Origin: Taishania sp965247975
Lineage (GTDB): Bacteria; Bacteroidota; Bacteroidia; Flavobacteriales_D; Crocinitomicaceae
Reading direction: 5' to 3'
Length of the DNA stretch: 64,000 bases
Assembly (NCBI GenBank): GCA_965247975.1
Contig: OZ252050.1
Location: 3,100,001 to 3,164,000 of the forward strand
Part shown: positions 44,379-55,253 of the stretch, one piece after another
Position numbering within the stretch: position 1 is the first letter of the stretch
How the letters are laid out: each line of letters starts with the position of its first letter
The notes under the pieces: generated by a model
The model's database searches: none
Told to the model about the DNA's origin: nothing
The model's input: the letters and a program-made list of their open reading frames with translations, nothing else
Position numbers and translations under genes: made by a program

Positions 44379-44832
44379 GTCCAATTTGGTTTTGCCCTTC
44401 ATGTATCCACCAAATTCGTCCTTTGTTAAGATACTTTTCAATCGGTTGGTTTATTAAAAAGCGAACAGTTACTTCTCGTTCTTCTCCAGGATCGAATGTC
44501 GGCTTGTCTTCAAAGATTATGTCGCCAATAAATGTCTGAAGAATTTGTTCGTTGTCGTCATATTCAAAAACATGGTTTGGTCTGTAACCACTAATAAACC
44601 CTGTTTGTCGACCACCTTCCTCCGTAGTTTTGAGTTTTAATTTCGCCTTAACTGATATAAGTCCACTGTTATCTTCATAATCCAAATCTTTAATACTAGT
44701 CAAGGTATATTTATCATAAGCCGTTATGTCAAATATTTTAGACTGTCCAGTGTCGAGCCATCTTTTATAAATGAGATGACCATTCATATATAAATAAAGT
44801 TCGTTTCCTTCAATTTTCTTTAGTATTGCCAT
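44362..44832 (-). CDS. EF-Tu domain III-like small protein, copy A
   Basis: 156 residues. The C-terminal two thirds follow EF-Tu domain III in order: KLKLKTTEEGGRQTGFISGY, RPNHVF, DPGEEREVTVRFL, INQPIEKY, then RIWWIHEGQNQIGHAEI. It has no GTPase domain, so it cannot act as an elongation factor. Proteins of this type are common in Bacteroidota variable regions, role unknown. Possible recognition or immunity-like function is speculation. Copy B is at 60642-61112 and differs by a handful of residues. Confidence 0.7.
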   Translation of the reverse strand: MAILKKIEGNELYLYMNGHLIYKRWLDTGQSKIFDITAYDKYTLTSIKDLDYEDNSGLISVKAKLKLKTTEEGGRQTGFISGYRPNHVFEYDDNEQILQTFIGDIIFEDKPTFDPGEEREVTVRFLINQPIEKYLNKGRIWWIHEGQNQIGHAEIL

Positions 44833-44980
44833 CTTCTATTAATTCTTATTTCATTTTGACATTCTGCTGACTTCCGAATTTCTATAAAAGTCCTTTCCCG
44901 AATCTAACACTTTCCTTACAATTTTGTCGATTTTGTAGTAAGCTTCCAAGCAAATTTAGCATGCCAATATTAGCAAACGT

Positions 44981-45298
44981 CTAATTTTTCAATCCATTTG
45001 ATTGAAAAGTTTTGATGAACTCCGTCGCCTCTTTCATTGTTTCAGGATACTTCCCCAGTTGTTTATAAACTCCTGGTGTGATCATCTCAAAAGTATGATC
45101 GTAATTGAATCCATTTTCAACCAAGTATTTAACCACTTTCCATTTTTGAGAATCCGTTTTTTTAGGGGGCTTAAACAGGTGACTCAGAAAGCACATAGTT
45201 TCTCCACAATCAGGACAAATTTCTTTTTTGTGATGATCGAGATCGATGAAATTATTATAGGCCTTTTTACATGCTAAGCAAACACTTTTATATCCCAT
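44981..45298 (-). CDS. Zinc-ribbon protein, copy A
   Basis: 105 residues. CLACKKAY (two Cys three apart) and CPDCGETMCFL form a Cys4 zinc ribbon in the first 40 residues, followed by FKPPKKTDSQKWKVVKYLV and a C-terminal YPETMKEATEFIKTF. It starts 11 bases after the 126-aa EF-Tu-like gene's stop, so the two are one operon. Copy B is at 61923-62240. A protein- or RNA-binding role is likely; the partner is unknown. Confidence 0.75.
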   Translation of the reverse strand: MGYKSVCLACKKAYNNFIDLDHHKKEICPDCGETMCFLSHLFKPPKKTDSQKWKVVKYLVENGFNYDHTFEMITPGVYKQLGKYPETMKEATEFIKTFQSNGLKN

Positions 45299-45309
45299 TT
45301 TTGCTTCAA

Positions 45310-45690
45310 TTACAAATTATTCAACCCGGTGATTTCAATTATTTCGCCTTCAGCAATTCGTTTAGTGCCTTCCATGAAAAAACATATTTGTCCAACCTTA
45401 ATTCTGCTCTTGTGGTATTCAAACATTTCAGGCATTAGTATCCACATCTTTGCAATCCCTTCTCTAGGTACTTGACTTTCAAGGATTATATTTCCCTCTG
45501 AGTCTGCAAACTCCGGATAAATCATGAATACCTGACTTTCTTTATGGTCTTCATGTTCATACCAAAAATCGCATCGAATGTGCTGATGCGGCAATGTTAA
45601 TCGACCATTTTCTTCAGGAGTATAAAACCGATATTTCACAATGAAATCTTCGCTTCTCTTGGTTCTTTCCTTGTATGTGATTATGGACAT
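45310..45690 (-). CDS. EF-Tu domain-like small protein (126 aa)
   Basis: 126 residues. Motifs RFYTPEENGRLTLPHQHIRC, then DFWYEH, FMIYPEFADSEGN, IAKMWILMPEM and YHKSRIKVGQICFFMEGTKR, with EGEIIEITGLN at the end, follow the EF-Tu C-terminal barrel pattern. It is the first gene of the duplicated block. In copy B only its C-terminal part survives (62252-62413). It has no GTP-binding motif. It and the 156-aa protein are paralogous in fold but not in close sequence. Confidence 0.7.
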   Translation of the reverse strand: MSIITYKERTKRSEDFIVKYRFYTPEENGRLTLPHQHIRCDFWYEHEDHKESQVFMIYPEFADSEGNIILESQVPREGIAKMWILMPEMFEYHKSRIKVGQICFFMEGTKRIAEGEIIEITGLNNL

Positions 45691-45795
45691 TGATTACTTG
45701 GTTAATGGTTACTGGTATTTTGCAATTAAAATACGTAGCCTTCTCAAATATAAGAGTTTTGGAGCATTTGTCCATTTGCAGTTATAGATATATTT

Positions 45796-46368
45796 TCAAA
45801 GCGGTTGGTAATGATAGTCTATTTCTATGATTTTGTCATTCTTAAATCTAAATGAATAAAAGCAATCACCTAAACCCGAACACTCAATCGTATCTTTGTC
45901 GGGGAAGTTGATCTTCATGATTCTTTCGAAAAACGCTCTTGTACTACCGACTCCAATTGTGTACAATTTTAATCTGCTGTCTCTTATTTTAAAGCTAAGA
46001 ATCTGACCGTTTCCAGCATGAATAGATGATTTGCCGATATAAATATCAAAATAATCAACTCCAAATTTTTCTTTGATTTCGCGACCAACTTTATGCACAG
46101 AATCAGGTTTAGCGATTGATAAAATGCATCTTTTTAGAGAAAAACTGTCCAGTACAAACATCCCATTCAGCATTAAGTCGCTTTCTAGACGATAATAATA
46201 TTGGTCGTTCCGGAGAATTGAATCAGGTGTAGAAATTTTCACAATTGAATCAGCAGAATCCTGAGGATTTCTTAAATGGCTATTATCATCTCCACTTTCA
46301 CCATATTTTACACCACCTCCACTGCAGCTTAGCAGAAATAATCCAAAAAATAGTGCCAACATTTTCAT
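45796..46368 (-). CDS. Lipoprotein, unknown
   Basis: 190 residues from ATG 46368, where a lipoprotein signal begins (MKMLALFFGLFLLSC); the upstream ATG at 46416 would bury it. After the Cys is a Gly/Ser/Asp linker (SGGGVKYGESGDDN), then a folded part with ILSFKIRDSRLKLYTIGVGS. It stands alone between the duplicated block and the next lipoprotein. No family recognised. Confidence 0.6.
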   Translation of the reverse strand: MKMLALFFGLFLLSCSGGGVKYGESGDDNSHLRNPQDSADSIVKISTPDSILRNDQYYYRLESDLMLNGMFVLDSFSLKRCILSIAKPDSVHKVGREIKEKFGVDYFDIYIGKSSIHAGNGQILSFKIRDSRLKLYTIGVGSTRAFFERIMKINFPDKDTIECSGLGDCFYSFRFKNDKIIEIDYHYQPL

Positions 46369-46522
46369 ACTTTGCTTTTCATTGACTCGTAACCATTTGA
46401 TGCGGAGCGCTGCCAAGTTTTTTAATTAAATCGTTGATTCGAAGATAGAACTTTTTCTTTAAATTTTATCGATTTTGAATTAGGGTTTTTGGCTGGCTCA
46501 TGGCACGCTGGTTAGTACATTT

Positions 46523-46990
46523 TTAACCATAACAACCAAAATTCAGGCTTAACATTTTACCATTTTTAGATTCGCCAACAATAATTATAGTCTTATCTTT
46601 TAATTGACTCTCCTTTACCGCTAGCAGTTGCTTGGCGTCTATTTTCTTACAATCCGTTGAATAAATCAATGTAGTATTGTCAATTTTATAGGTTCTAATT
46701 TTTTTATTCTTGTTAATCACTACTCTCTCATCTACGTTTTTATACTTTATTTCGATAAGATCAATGTCAATGTAAACCATTCCTTCAAATTCATAGATGT
46801 CTTTTGCATAGGCAGAGATTTGAGCAATGTCTTCCCCAATATTTATTTTATTTTTAAGGCTATCATTTGAGAAATTAGTTTGAGTTTTAGATGAACTCGT
46901 GTTTTGTTCAACGCCGTTAGATGAGCTTTTAGAATTACAAGAAATAATCATGGTTAAGCAAAGAAATATTAGTGTTCTTAAAATTCTCAT
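46523..46990 (-). CDS. Lipoprotein, unknown
   Basis: 155 residues. The lipobox is LTMIISC, followed by a Ser/Asn linker and a beta-rich C-terminal domain (VYIDIDLIEIKYKNVDERVV, TLIYSTDCKKIDAK). The C-terminus GCYG has a Cys. One of three consecutive small lipoprotein or secreted genes, each with its own gap. Function unknown. Confidence 0.6.
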   Translation of the reverse strand: MRILRTLIFLCLTMIISCNSKSSSNGVEQNTSSSKTQTNFSNDSLKNKINIGEDIAQISAYAKDIYEFEGMVYIDIDLIEIKYKNVDERVVINKNKKIRTYKIDNTTLIYSTDCKKIDAKQLLAVKESQLKDKTIIIVGESKNGKMLSLNFGCYG

Positions 46991-47063
46991 GGTTGAAACT
47001 TAAATGGATATTGGAAATAGCGTTTGTCAACTAGGAGACCCAAAGTTCTCGAATATGGTCACT

Positions 47064-47604
47064 CAACCCTTGGCCCTCAGTTGATGTTAGTGAGCGAGCC
47101 TATTTAAAATTAATCCACATTCTACTTTCCCAATGACATGTGCCATAGAAAAGATAGAACTTACCTTGCGTTTTGTTTGAAATCGTCACATAACCAATAC
47201 TGTCTCGCATGATTCCAAAGCTGGGTGTTGAACAAAATTTATTTTTCATCAATGAATCTTTGTAAAGAGTTGCGGCTGTAACTGTACCTCCTGCAGGAAA
47301 ATATAACCTAATGGAATCACATTCTTTATTGAGTTCGATTTCGATTTCTTTTTGAGCACGTAATTGTTCATGCGTAATTTCGCTTTTACACTTAGTATCA
47401 AATACTATGTGCTCAATTACATTATTTTTATGGTAACTAAGTTCAATTTCATTTGTGCTACAAGAAAAAAGTCCAAGAATTGAAATTAATAGTATTAAAT
47501 AGTTCATTTTTAAATTTGTTTGTCCATGCGTACAACGTTTCTGACCTATGAGACGTAAATTTCTCTGAAGCGGTTGTTCAACCCTTGACTCTTAGTTGAT
47601 GTTC
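47064..47604. repeat. 26-bp motif repeated 3' of two lipoprotein genes
   Basis: CAACCCTTGGCCCTCAGTTG plus ATGTTA (47064-47089) and CAACCCTTGACTCTTAGTTG plus ATGTTC (47579-47604) differ at four positions. Each lies just after the stop of a minus-strand gene (11 and 7 bases away). The feature spans both copies and the gene between them. Such shared 3' tails suggest gene cassettes or a common transcription end. Confidence 0.5.
47100..47507 (-). CDS. Small lipoprotein, unknown
   Basis: 135 residues. Lipobox LLISILGLFSC at the start, then ELSYHKNNVIEHIVFDTKCK and beta-rich stretches ending GKFYLFYGTCHWESRMW. It is bracketed by the 26-bp motif on both sides. Two Cys residues in the mature part could form a disulfide. 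No family recognised. Confidence 0.6.
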   Translation of the reverse strand: MNYLILLISILGLFSCSTNEIELSYHKNNVIEHIVFDTKCKSEITHEQLRAQKEIEIELNKECDSIRLYFPAGGTVTAATLYKDSLMKNKFCSTPSFGIMRDSIGYVTISNKTQGKFYLFYGTCHWESRMWINFK

Positions 47605-47610
47605 TATTTA

Positions 47611-48270
47611 TCATTTTTTTTGTCTTAATTGGTAATAATGTCTAACAACTCGTTTGTTTCCTTTTTTCCATGGTTTCTCCCTATCCTCGTCATATACAGC
47701 AAACTTGTATAAATAGCCGAGCTTCGTTTTTTTTAGTTTTCGAACATCATTCAAACCACAATTGTAACTTGATCCATTAGGAGCAAGGTAAATATGTAAT
47801 TCAGATACCGTAGTGTCAAATTTAAAAATTAAACTATCTGATCCTTCTCGTATCATTAAAAGATCGGATTTTAAAGTTGATTTAGGAATTGTGACGAAGT
47901 CAGTATCGCACCGAAGATATTTTCCTCCAACAGATAGCGAATTGTAATAGGGTTGGATCGTGCTGTCAACCATATTAAAAAAGAACAAAGTGATACTATC
48001 ACTAGTTGATTCATTTCTTACCTCAACGACACCTGGTTTTGGACACATTGTCGTATCATAATCGAATCTGTATCCAAAAAGGGTTTTCTTGGATGTACCA
48101 AAAGAAACGAAAGAAGAACCACATAAGTATGAACTGTATACGAAATGACCATTCTCTTCAATCACAAATTTTTCATGACCTAATCCAATGACAGGAAGAT
48201 AGAGCGTATCCTGAGCGCACGAACAATTCAAAAAGAAAATCGAAAAGAGTAAAAAAAATTGTTTCATCAT
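47611..48270 (-). CDS. Secreted or lipidated protein, unknown
   Basis: 219 residues. The signal MMKQFFLLFSIFFLNCSC has two Cys in a lipobox-like position, then AQDTLYLPVIGLGHEKFVIE. The mature part is beta-rich with three more Cys. The C-terminus is basic (YQLRQKK). It is followed by the 26-bp motif. An alternative start is the second Met. No family recognised. Confidence 0.6.
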   Translation of the reverse strand: MMKQFFLLFSIFFLNCSCAQDTLYLPVIGLGHEKFVIEENGHFVYSSYLCGSSFVSFGTSKKTLFGYRFDYDTTMCPKPGVVEVRNESTSDSITLFFFNMVDSTIQPYYNSLSVGGKYLRCDTDFVTIPKSTLKSDLLMIREGSDSLIFKFDTTVSELHIYLAPNGSSYNCGLNDVRKLKKTKLGYLYKFAVYDEDREKPWKKGNKRVVRHYYQLRQKK

Positions 48271-48417
48271 ATAAGTGGAGATGCAAATTCGGGGTTGAAT
48301 TCATAAAATACGTCGATTGGTTCTACGAAATTTGGCACTTTATGAAATTTTTCTAAGCTAATGTGATCATGCGATAAGTTCATTATTCCTTGTTTTCTGT
48401 ACTTTTTATAACTAAAT

Positions 48418-49293
48418 TTATTCTTCCCATTTGTCAATCAATTCAAATTTATTGTCAGTTAACATTTTTTTAAATTCAGTTCTTGTCAAACTTTCAACAG
48501 GTCTATAATGAAAGTGGTGATAACCAAACTCCAAATTGTAAAAATCTCTTGTCTGTTCATAACCTAACTCAATTATATTTCCAATAAAATCATCGAATAT
48601 CCCTTCATCTTTAGTGTGTAATTGTATTTTTTTATGGTCGTCAAGGGTTAAGTTTGTTTCGCCTGCCAGATAGTGAACTACAATATCTAAGTAGCCGTTT
48701 TCAAGTGTATTTTTCTTTTCTGAAATAAGAAAATCGATAACCGTCTGCTTGTCCGTGAAGTGTTTTGCAACCCAGAGTTCTGTTAAATCATTTTCCCAAT
48801 AATTTTTGAGAAAAATCCAAAATCCGTCAATAGTCGGCAAGAAATCAATAGTCTTAATAAATGTATCTACTAAATTTTCTTTTGCAAGAACCAATTCAAA
48901 TTCAAAAATTCCGTTCTCGTCTGCACCATAAGCAACAAAGTTTTCCTTAATCAAATCATATTCGTACTCACCTTCAAAAACGCTTTTAACTATTCCGATT
49001 GGAGGGATAAACTCTTTGTCTGGATCGTCTAAAGGAAAGGGGTAAATTGTAGGTCGCATAAAAACATGGTCAGTGATTTTAACGAACTCCTCGTTATTTT
49101 CATTAATATCAAAGTTGTCAAGTAATGAAGCTTCTGTCAGGTTGTGATTTGTAAATTTATATTCAATAGAAGATTTTATGACCTTGTCCAATGCGTCACC
49201 CAAATGGTCACCATAAGCATAAAAGTTGCCGACAATTCCAGTTTCAGTGTCTAGTTGTCCGTCAATTAATAAATACCAAAGTTCTTTTTTCAT
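48418..49293 (-). CDS. Cytoplasmic protein of the variable region, unknown
   Basis: 291 residues from ATG 49293 (the fifth residue of the longer frame). It begins MKKELWYLLIDGQLDTETGI and has no signal peptide. It is acidic, with repeated aromatic-rich helices (IDFLPTIDGFWIFLKNYW, FYNLEFGYHHFHYRPVES). An immunity-protein-like role would fit the region but no known immunity family was recognised. It lies between the lipoprotein row and the giant ATPase-caspase gene. Confidence 0.6.
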   Translation of the reverse strand: MKKELWYLLIDGQLDTETGIVGNFYAYGDHLGDALDKVIKSSIEYKFTNHNLTEASLLDNFDINENNEEFVKITDHVFMRPTIYPFPLDDPDKEFIPPIGIVKSVFEGEYEYDLIKENFVAYGADENGIFEFELVLAKENLVDTFIKTIDFLPTIDGFWIFLKNYWENDLTELWVAKHFTDKQTVIDFLISEKKNTLENGYLDIVVHYLAGETNLTLDDHKKIQLHTKDEGIFDDFIGNIIELGYEQTRDFYNLEFGYHHFHYRPVESLTRTEFKKMLTDNKFELIDKWEE

Positions 49294-49508
49294 GCTACTG
49301 GTCATGTTTAAAATGGATTATTACGTTTTGCAGCCAAAAGAAGTGGCGGCTTTGGAACTCTAAATTGTCTATACCGACAAAAAATTATTAGTTGCATAAA
49401 TGTTTGTATTCGCACTTCACCCGTTATTTCTTTTAGGTGCTATTGTAGGCAGTTGATTCCATTCATATTATCTATAAATCATTTATTTTCATTTTAAATA
49501 TTTAACTC

Positions 49509-52500
49509 TCAATTCTCTATTGCTATTATTTCCAAAACCACATTTTCAAAGCATGAATCAAGTATTGTTTTTGGATTCTGATGTTTTCCCAGTTCTTTCA
49601 TTGTATATGCAGCTACACTGGTCGAAAGATAATCGCTTAGTAGTCTATCTGTAATATATTTATTAGCCTTAATTACTTCGGGGATATTACCACTTATACC
49701 TTCTACGAGATGATAGGTCCATATGCCATTTTTTAAATTGTCACTTGAAAATGAGCTTTGCCCAGTTTGACATGATAAGAAAGTAGCATAATGAGGAAAG
49801 TCACTAGACAGTAGTAGTAATTCTTCCTCATTAATATTAGAAACTTGATTTCTCTCATACTCGTCTTGAAAGATTTGAGCGCAGGCATCTATAAAAATTA
49901 GTGCATTTTTACATTTTGATTTTTGAAGTGGATCTAATAAAATTGTTCTTAATGAAACTGCCGTTCCAGGTATATTACTTTTATGCATATCGTAAGTTGA
50001 TAAATAATTAGTTATACCATTGTGAAAACCATGTCCAACGTAATAAAAAATCAATCTATCATTTTCACCTAATTCTAAAAATAAACCTCTTAAATCGTAT
50101 TCAATAGAACTCTTAAGAGCCTCTTCATTAATGAATGTATAAATTTGATCTTCTTCTACACCTAAATTATTAATTATGACACTTTTAAATTTTTGACAGT
50201 CATCATTTGCATACTTTACAGGAGATATATCATTTTTTGGAAGATAGTTTTCAATTCCAATAATAATTGCAACAGTTTTATTGCAGTTAGGAATATTTAG
50301 CGTTATACTAGATTTGGTAGATGTTTCCTCCACTAATGATTTAAATTCCTTTCTTATGTATTTTTTGTTGTCAAGTAAAATATCAGTTTCTGATTTAGTA
50401 GCCTTGATCATAAAAATAGATTTATCTGCTATCTGTACCCAGCCGTATTCTATAAGTGGAATAGGTTGAAGTAATGAAATCGCTTTCTTAGTGATTTCAT
50501 CAATTCTGAAGTCATTACTTAGACCTACTATCTCATTGTTATTCGGATTTACCTCCTTAACTCCAAAAATCAATGATCCCCCATTAGTATTTGCAAATGA
50601 TGAAATAATTTGAGCTATCTTTTGCGGAACAAATGGAACTGCATTAAATTCTAATTCATCATTCTTGGGAGTGGTTAGTAGTGCATCAAGTTCTAAGTGA
50701 GAAACATGAATATTCTTCACTGGTATTTTATTAATACCGGTTTTCTTTAGTAACTGACCCAATGTTACTTGTTTAGGTGCGTGTAAACCATCTTCACACC
50801 ATAATTCAGCATCGACATATTCAAGAACATCTAACTCCGATGTATAGTATAATAAGATAAAATCCTTATCGCTTGGTCTTGCTACAACTGTTATTTCATT
50901 GCCATTTTTTTTAATACCTCCAATTACACTTTCTGCAATTATATAATGGTCATTACAATCATATTCTGGAAGGGTTTGAAGGTACTTAATAACGTTCCTT
51001 ACAGCTCTCTCTATAATACTTTTGGCATAACTTAATGAGTCAAAATCGGACTTTGATAAATGATAGAAATCGGAAGTTATAATAGGTTTATCAACTGTTC
51101 CTGCTACTTGATGAGAATCATCGTGATTGTTTTCAATATTAGGTGTAATGTCTGTACTGTTAACTTTTTCAGGGATATCAATATTTTCTTGAGTAAAATG
51201 TTGTCGTATTTCGCTCTCGGTTGATCTTAGCAAAAAGTCCAATTTCTTGTCGTGACCCAATAGATAAAAATATCGACATAAGATTTCAGGCAACTTCAGT
51301 AAAACACTATTACTATTCCACGGATTTGTAACAAAAAGGTTTAAGTTGTTAAAATGGACATTTACATTCTTTATAAAATCAATATCGGTATATTTAATTT
51401 TGAGATCATCAGCTTGAAAAACATTGAGCATATTAATATTATGCTCAATGTTTTCTAATGAATCTCTAGTACTATGGTCGTTTGATTGAGTTTCAATCCA
51501 TGCCTTGAAGTAAGGAATAATTGACCTTAATTTACCAATCAAATCAGAACAAATTTCTTTTTGAGAATGAATCAATTCAAAATCACCTTCTCTCAGTATT
51601 TTTATTTTAAGACATTCTAAGAAAAATTCTAAAGACGAAGACTGCTTGTTTTCAGCGTTAATCACTAAAAAAGAAAACTGATCTTGAAAAATTGATTCAT
51701 TGCCATCAATGAAAAATTTAAGCTTGTCACATTCAACAAAAATATGTTTAGTGTTTAGTAGATAGCCATTAGCTGCCCATTCCTCAACTTTTAAAATATC
51801 TTCCTGACTCCAATTAGTGCATTGATCTATTAGAATTTTATATATGGATTGAATGCGAGTGACGTTCTCTTTCTTTACTTTACCATCGCTCTTAGTATCA
51901 GAAGCTATCTTCGTTATTATTTCTAAGTAATCTTCTAATAATAATTTTGTTTTGAAATTAAAAAAGGCTTTCCATTCTTGAGTTAGCTCGTCTTCAAAAA
52001 ATATTGGTAAATAGCTTCCTGCTACAGTAAGAATATCTTCAGTGTTAATATACACATCACTTACTTTTTTACATGTATCCATTAAAGTAGGAATACAATC
52101 ATTATTTTGGATATACCATTTTAAATAGTTTTCCACTTCATCACCTTCTTTTCTTCCTCGATATCCTAGGTTACCCCAATAAGCTATTGCTGGGGTATTA
52201 AAATCTTCAATACTTATATATTTAATAATATCTGACCAGAAAATTTTTAAAAATTTGATATCATTAGAATTGGTAAGAAAAAGTAAAGTTGTTAATCCTG
52301 AATATTCATCTGCTTGAAATGTTGATAGAAATGGCTTAAATGATTTATCCTCTATTTCGAAATAATCATTTAGAAATTGGCATTCTTGAATTAAGTGATT
52401 TTTACCTGTTTTAGGATACGATATAGCTGTTATACCATCTTTCACCCCCATCATTTTAAAGAAGCGTTTCCACTCATCTTTTTCACTATTGTTAGACAAA

Positions 52501-54549
52501 TATTTTTCACTAATAAAAATATCATCTCCAGGAAACTCAGTTTGTAATTTAAGTCTTGGATTATAGGCGTCTGAAAAGTAACAGAGTCTTGCTGATAGAA
52601 GACTATCTTTACTAGTTAGTAGTTTGAGTTCAGATAGTTTTTCAAGCTCATCTTTGCCAATTTCATTTTTAGTATAGAGACTAAAAATAGTCGATATAGT
52701 TCCCAATGTATTTTCGAGTGTACTGTATACAGATGCATTAGCAATGATGGTTTTTTTGAGATAAGAAAGATCTGTTTTCTCAGTTACACCTATCTTTTCT
52801 AACCAAATCCGTGTTTCAGGATTTTGAAGTAAAAATTTTTGAACATCAGCATTTAAAAACGAAATTTCACAATTGGGATCATTCCAATTTTCATCGTCAG
52901 GTGTTGGGAAATAAATATTGGATGGAGAAAGAATATTGCCTTTATGATCGAGAATAAAAGACCAATTCTTTATTCTATTTTCATTAATATTCTTTGGATT
53001 CTCTATTTCACACTGTTGTTTAAAAAATTGAATTAACTGTATATTATTGGTACTTGAATGACTTTTTAAGAAAGACCTAGATTCTAACAGTTTTGGAACA
53101 TCTTCCCACTCAAAAATATTAACACCAATATTTTTCAAAGTTTGAATATATCCAGTGTATGGTAGAAAAGGATTTGAATGAATTGTTTGACTTTTATTTT
53201 TATCAATGATAAACTCTCTTGTAACACTTTCCGTGACAAAAGTTTTTTTTGAAAATGAAGTAATATCAACTATAGCTTGGTTAGCTTTAATTAATTCATT
53301 TTTGTTTGAAAGAATAAAAGGAATTGAATTGAGTGCACTTGATAAACCAATATGATAGGACGTGCTTAAAAGATTGTTTATGGACGATTTTGTTGGTATC
53401 AATTCATAAGCACTCTGTCCAAATCTTCCACGTATCAATTCTGAAATCCAATTTAATAATTCAGTAGGAATATTTTCAAATAGCCAATTATTCCATTTTG
53501 AGTCTTCATGTAATGTTTCTCTATTTGCACTCATTACAAAGCTACCATTGACCAAGACAGGAAAAGCATATTTCCTATCTTCTGTAGGGAGATATGAATA
53601 AAGTAATCGCTCATCAATGCTTAACTTTTGAATGGTATCTTGATCCATTTTTGCAGCAAATGTTAATTCTGTTTCAGTAGCGTTCAAAAGTTTATCTGGG
53701 ATATTCTTTTCTTCTTTAAGTTTTTCCTTTATTGCAATAGGAACTTCTAGTTTAACTACCCGTAATAGCCAAGACGCTTTATTTTCTCCATTCTGTCTAA
53801 TTTCAATTGTATTATTTTCGTTTTCGCTATTGAGAGTGACGATATTTGAAGTTCCTAAATCAAAATCTAGTTCTTCTATATTTTTTAGAAATAAGAACAT
53901 ATTAACATTTGTCGATAGTTCTTCAATAGCCTTCTTTATTTCCTCCTTATTCTTTGATAAAAAAATACTCGTAGCAACTTTCCATTCTTCTTGATTTAAG
54001 AAGGTTTTAATTTTACTGTCAATTTCTTCGGAATGTGTATATATTGGTATTATCTGCCAAGGAAACGAAAATTTCCTTTCATTTTCTTCTTCCCAACTTT
54101 GCTGATTATCTCCCCATGTATTGTTCCATTCAAAATTAAATTTAGAATCAAATCGAAAGAACTCTTTATTTGTATATATAATTACTTTTTCAGATTGTCC
54201 AAATACCGATTTAAATCCTATTCCTTTATATCCTGTTTTTTCTAACAAATTCTTTTTGGTTCCATCACTAACGCCACAAATTCCTCTCAGGTCTCTTTTG
54301 TCAAAAGGTTTACCTGTATGAGCAACAACTAAAATATCATCAAAAAGTCTTATACCAACTTTAACAGTTTTACCCTCTACTGATGAATCATCAGCATTTT
54401 GAAGTAACTCATAAACAAATCTTCTTGAATCGGTATTAAAGATCTACAGATAGTGACTTTAAGGATTCAGCTTGATCTATTGCATGTTCAGGCTCGGCAT
54501 AACCTGTTTTCTTTTTAAATATATTTTCAATTTCCTCCTTTAAACTCAT
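49509..54549 (-). pseudogene. HSP90-like ATPase / AlbA_2 / caspase giant protein, one frameshift
   Basis: About 1680 residues across two frames. Part 1 (54549 to about 54438) reads SLKEEIENIF to SLKSLSVDL and hits TAA at 54436-54438. The next frame continues FNTDSRRFVYELLQNADD, the N-box of sacsin-type HSP90-like ATPases, then VVAHTGKPF, GICGVSDGT and GYKGIGFKSVF. Using numbers from ATG 54248: a long middle region, a C-terminal block at about 1090-1190 as in sacsin-like proteins, an AlbA_2 (schlafen-type) domain at about 1195-1310, and a caspase-like peptidase with GHG (His near 1405) and IDAC (Cys near 1455). The break lies within ATCTTTAAT; two bases are missing, or one is extra, from a DLYNTDSRRF-type sequence. 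Everything else is open, so a sequencing error, recent loss or programmed shift are all possible. Confidence 0.8.
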
Positions 54550-54749
54550 CCTTGTCTTCTTCTGTTCAATAATTCTGTTTATTTGGTGAAATGGTAGTTT
54601 AATTTTTTCTATTTCCCACAATGTTTAAGTTGGAGGAGCCTTGAAAGGTTCTAACACCAAAGCCCAAACATACTATAATTATCTGTTCAATCTTCGATGC
54701 CCATCTGTGCACTATATCCGAATGGATTTTGCAATCTGTTATAAACAGA

Positions 54750-55241
54750 TTATTTATCGTTATTCGGAATTAGTATTTCTCTGATTACTCCTGTGGAGTC
54801 TTTAGTGATTTTAATTTTAGTCTTAACATCTTTGCCAATAAACACGTCATTTCCACGTATTGAAATGCCCTCCATCTTTTCCATCAGCTTGTCGTTTTGA
54901 AGTTTTGCTTCAGAAGTCAAGAAATAAATGGAGCCGAAAATCAGTCCAAGAACAAATAATATAATCGCAATAAAATTTAATAATACAGATAACTTATTTC
55001 CAACATTTATTGTCCCATTGTGAACAGATGTAATGTATGAATTTAGTGTCATTAAGCTAAAGACACCACAAAGAATAAATGTTATCAATGCTACAGAAAA
55101 CCAAAATTCATTGTGATTTAGGTTGTTTGAATTGTGATAAGCAATAAGTCCTGCAATACTGGCGATTGCAATTGCAACATATAATTTTAGCGATTCAGTA
55201 TTTATATCAATTGCCTTTAGTTTTTTTTGTTCTTCGTCCAT
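54750..55241 (-). CDS. Three-span membrane protein, unknown
   Basis: 163 residues. Hydrophobic segments at about 19-37, 47-67 and 88-110 (for example YVAIAIASIAGLIAYHN, FSVALITFILCGVFSLM). A cytoplasmic C-terminal tail follows, with a helix and a beta-rich end (GNDVFIGKDVKTKIKITKDS). It lies 13 bases before the end of the 114-aa gene, in the same direction. A possible membrane effector of the neighbouring ATPase-caspase gene is speculation. Confidence 0.6.
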   Translation of the reverse strand: MDEEQKKLKAIDINTESLKLYVAIAIASIAGLIAYHNSNNLNHNEFWFSVALITFILCGVFSLMTLNSYITSVHNGTINVGNKLSVLLNFIAIILFVLGLIFGSIYFLTSEAKLQNDKLMEKMEGISIRGNDVFIGKDVKTKIKITKDSTGVIREILIPNNDK

Positions 55242-55253
55242 AGTCGTAGTTAA

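Larger units (their letters stand above)
43366..45471. repeat. Segmental duplication, copy A
   Basis: This block repeats at 59639-62413 with near identity. It contains the 255-aa secreted protein, a short ORF, the 156-aa EF-Tu-domain-like protein, the zinc-ribbon protein and part of the 126-aa EF-Tu-like gene. Copy B has one extra lipoprotein gene (61259-61777). Homology starts near CTCTT at 43366 and stops abruptly at 45471 inside the 126-aa gene. Confidence 0.9.
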
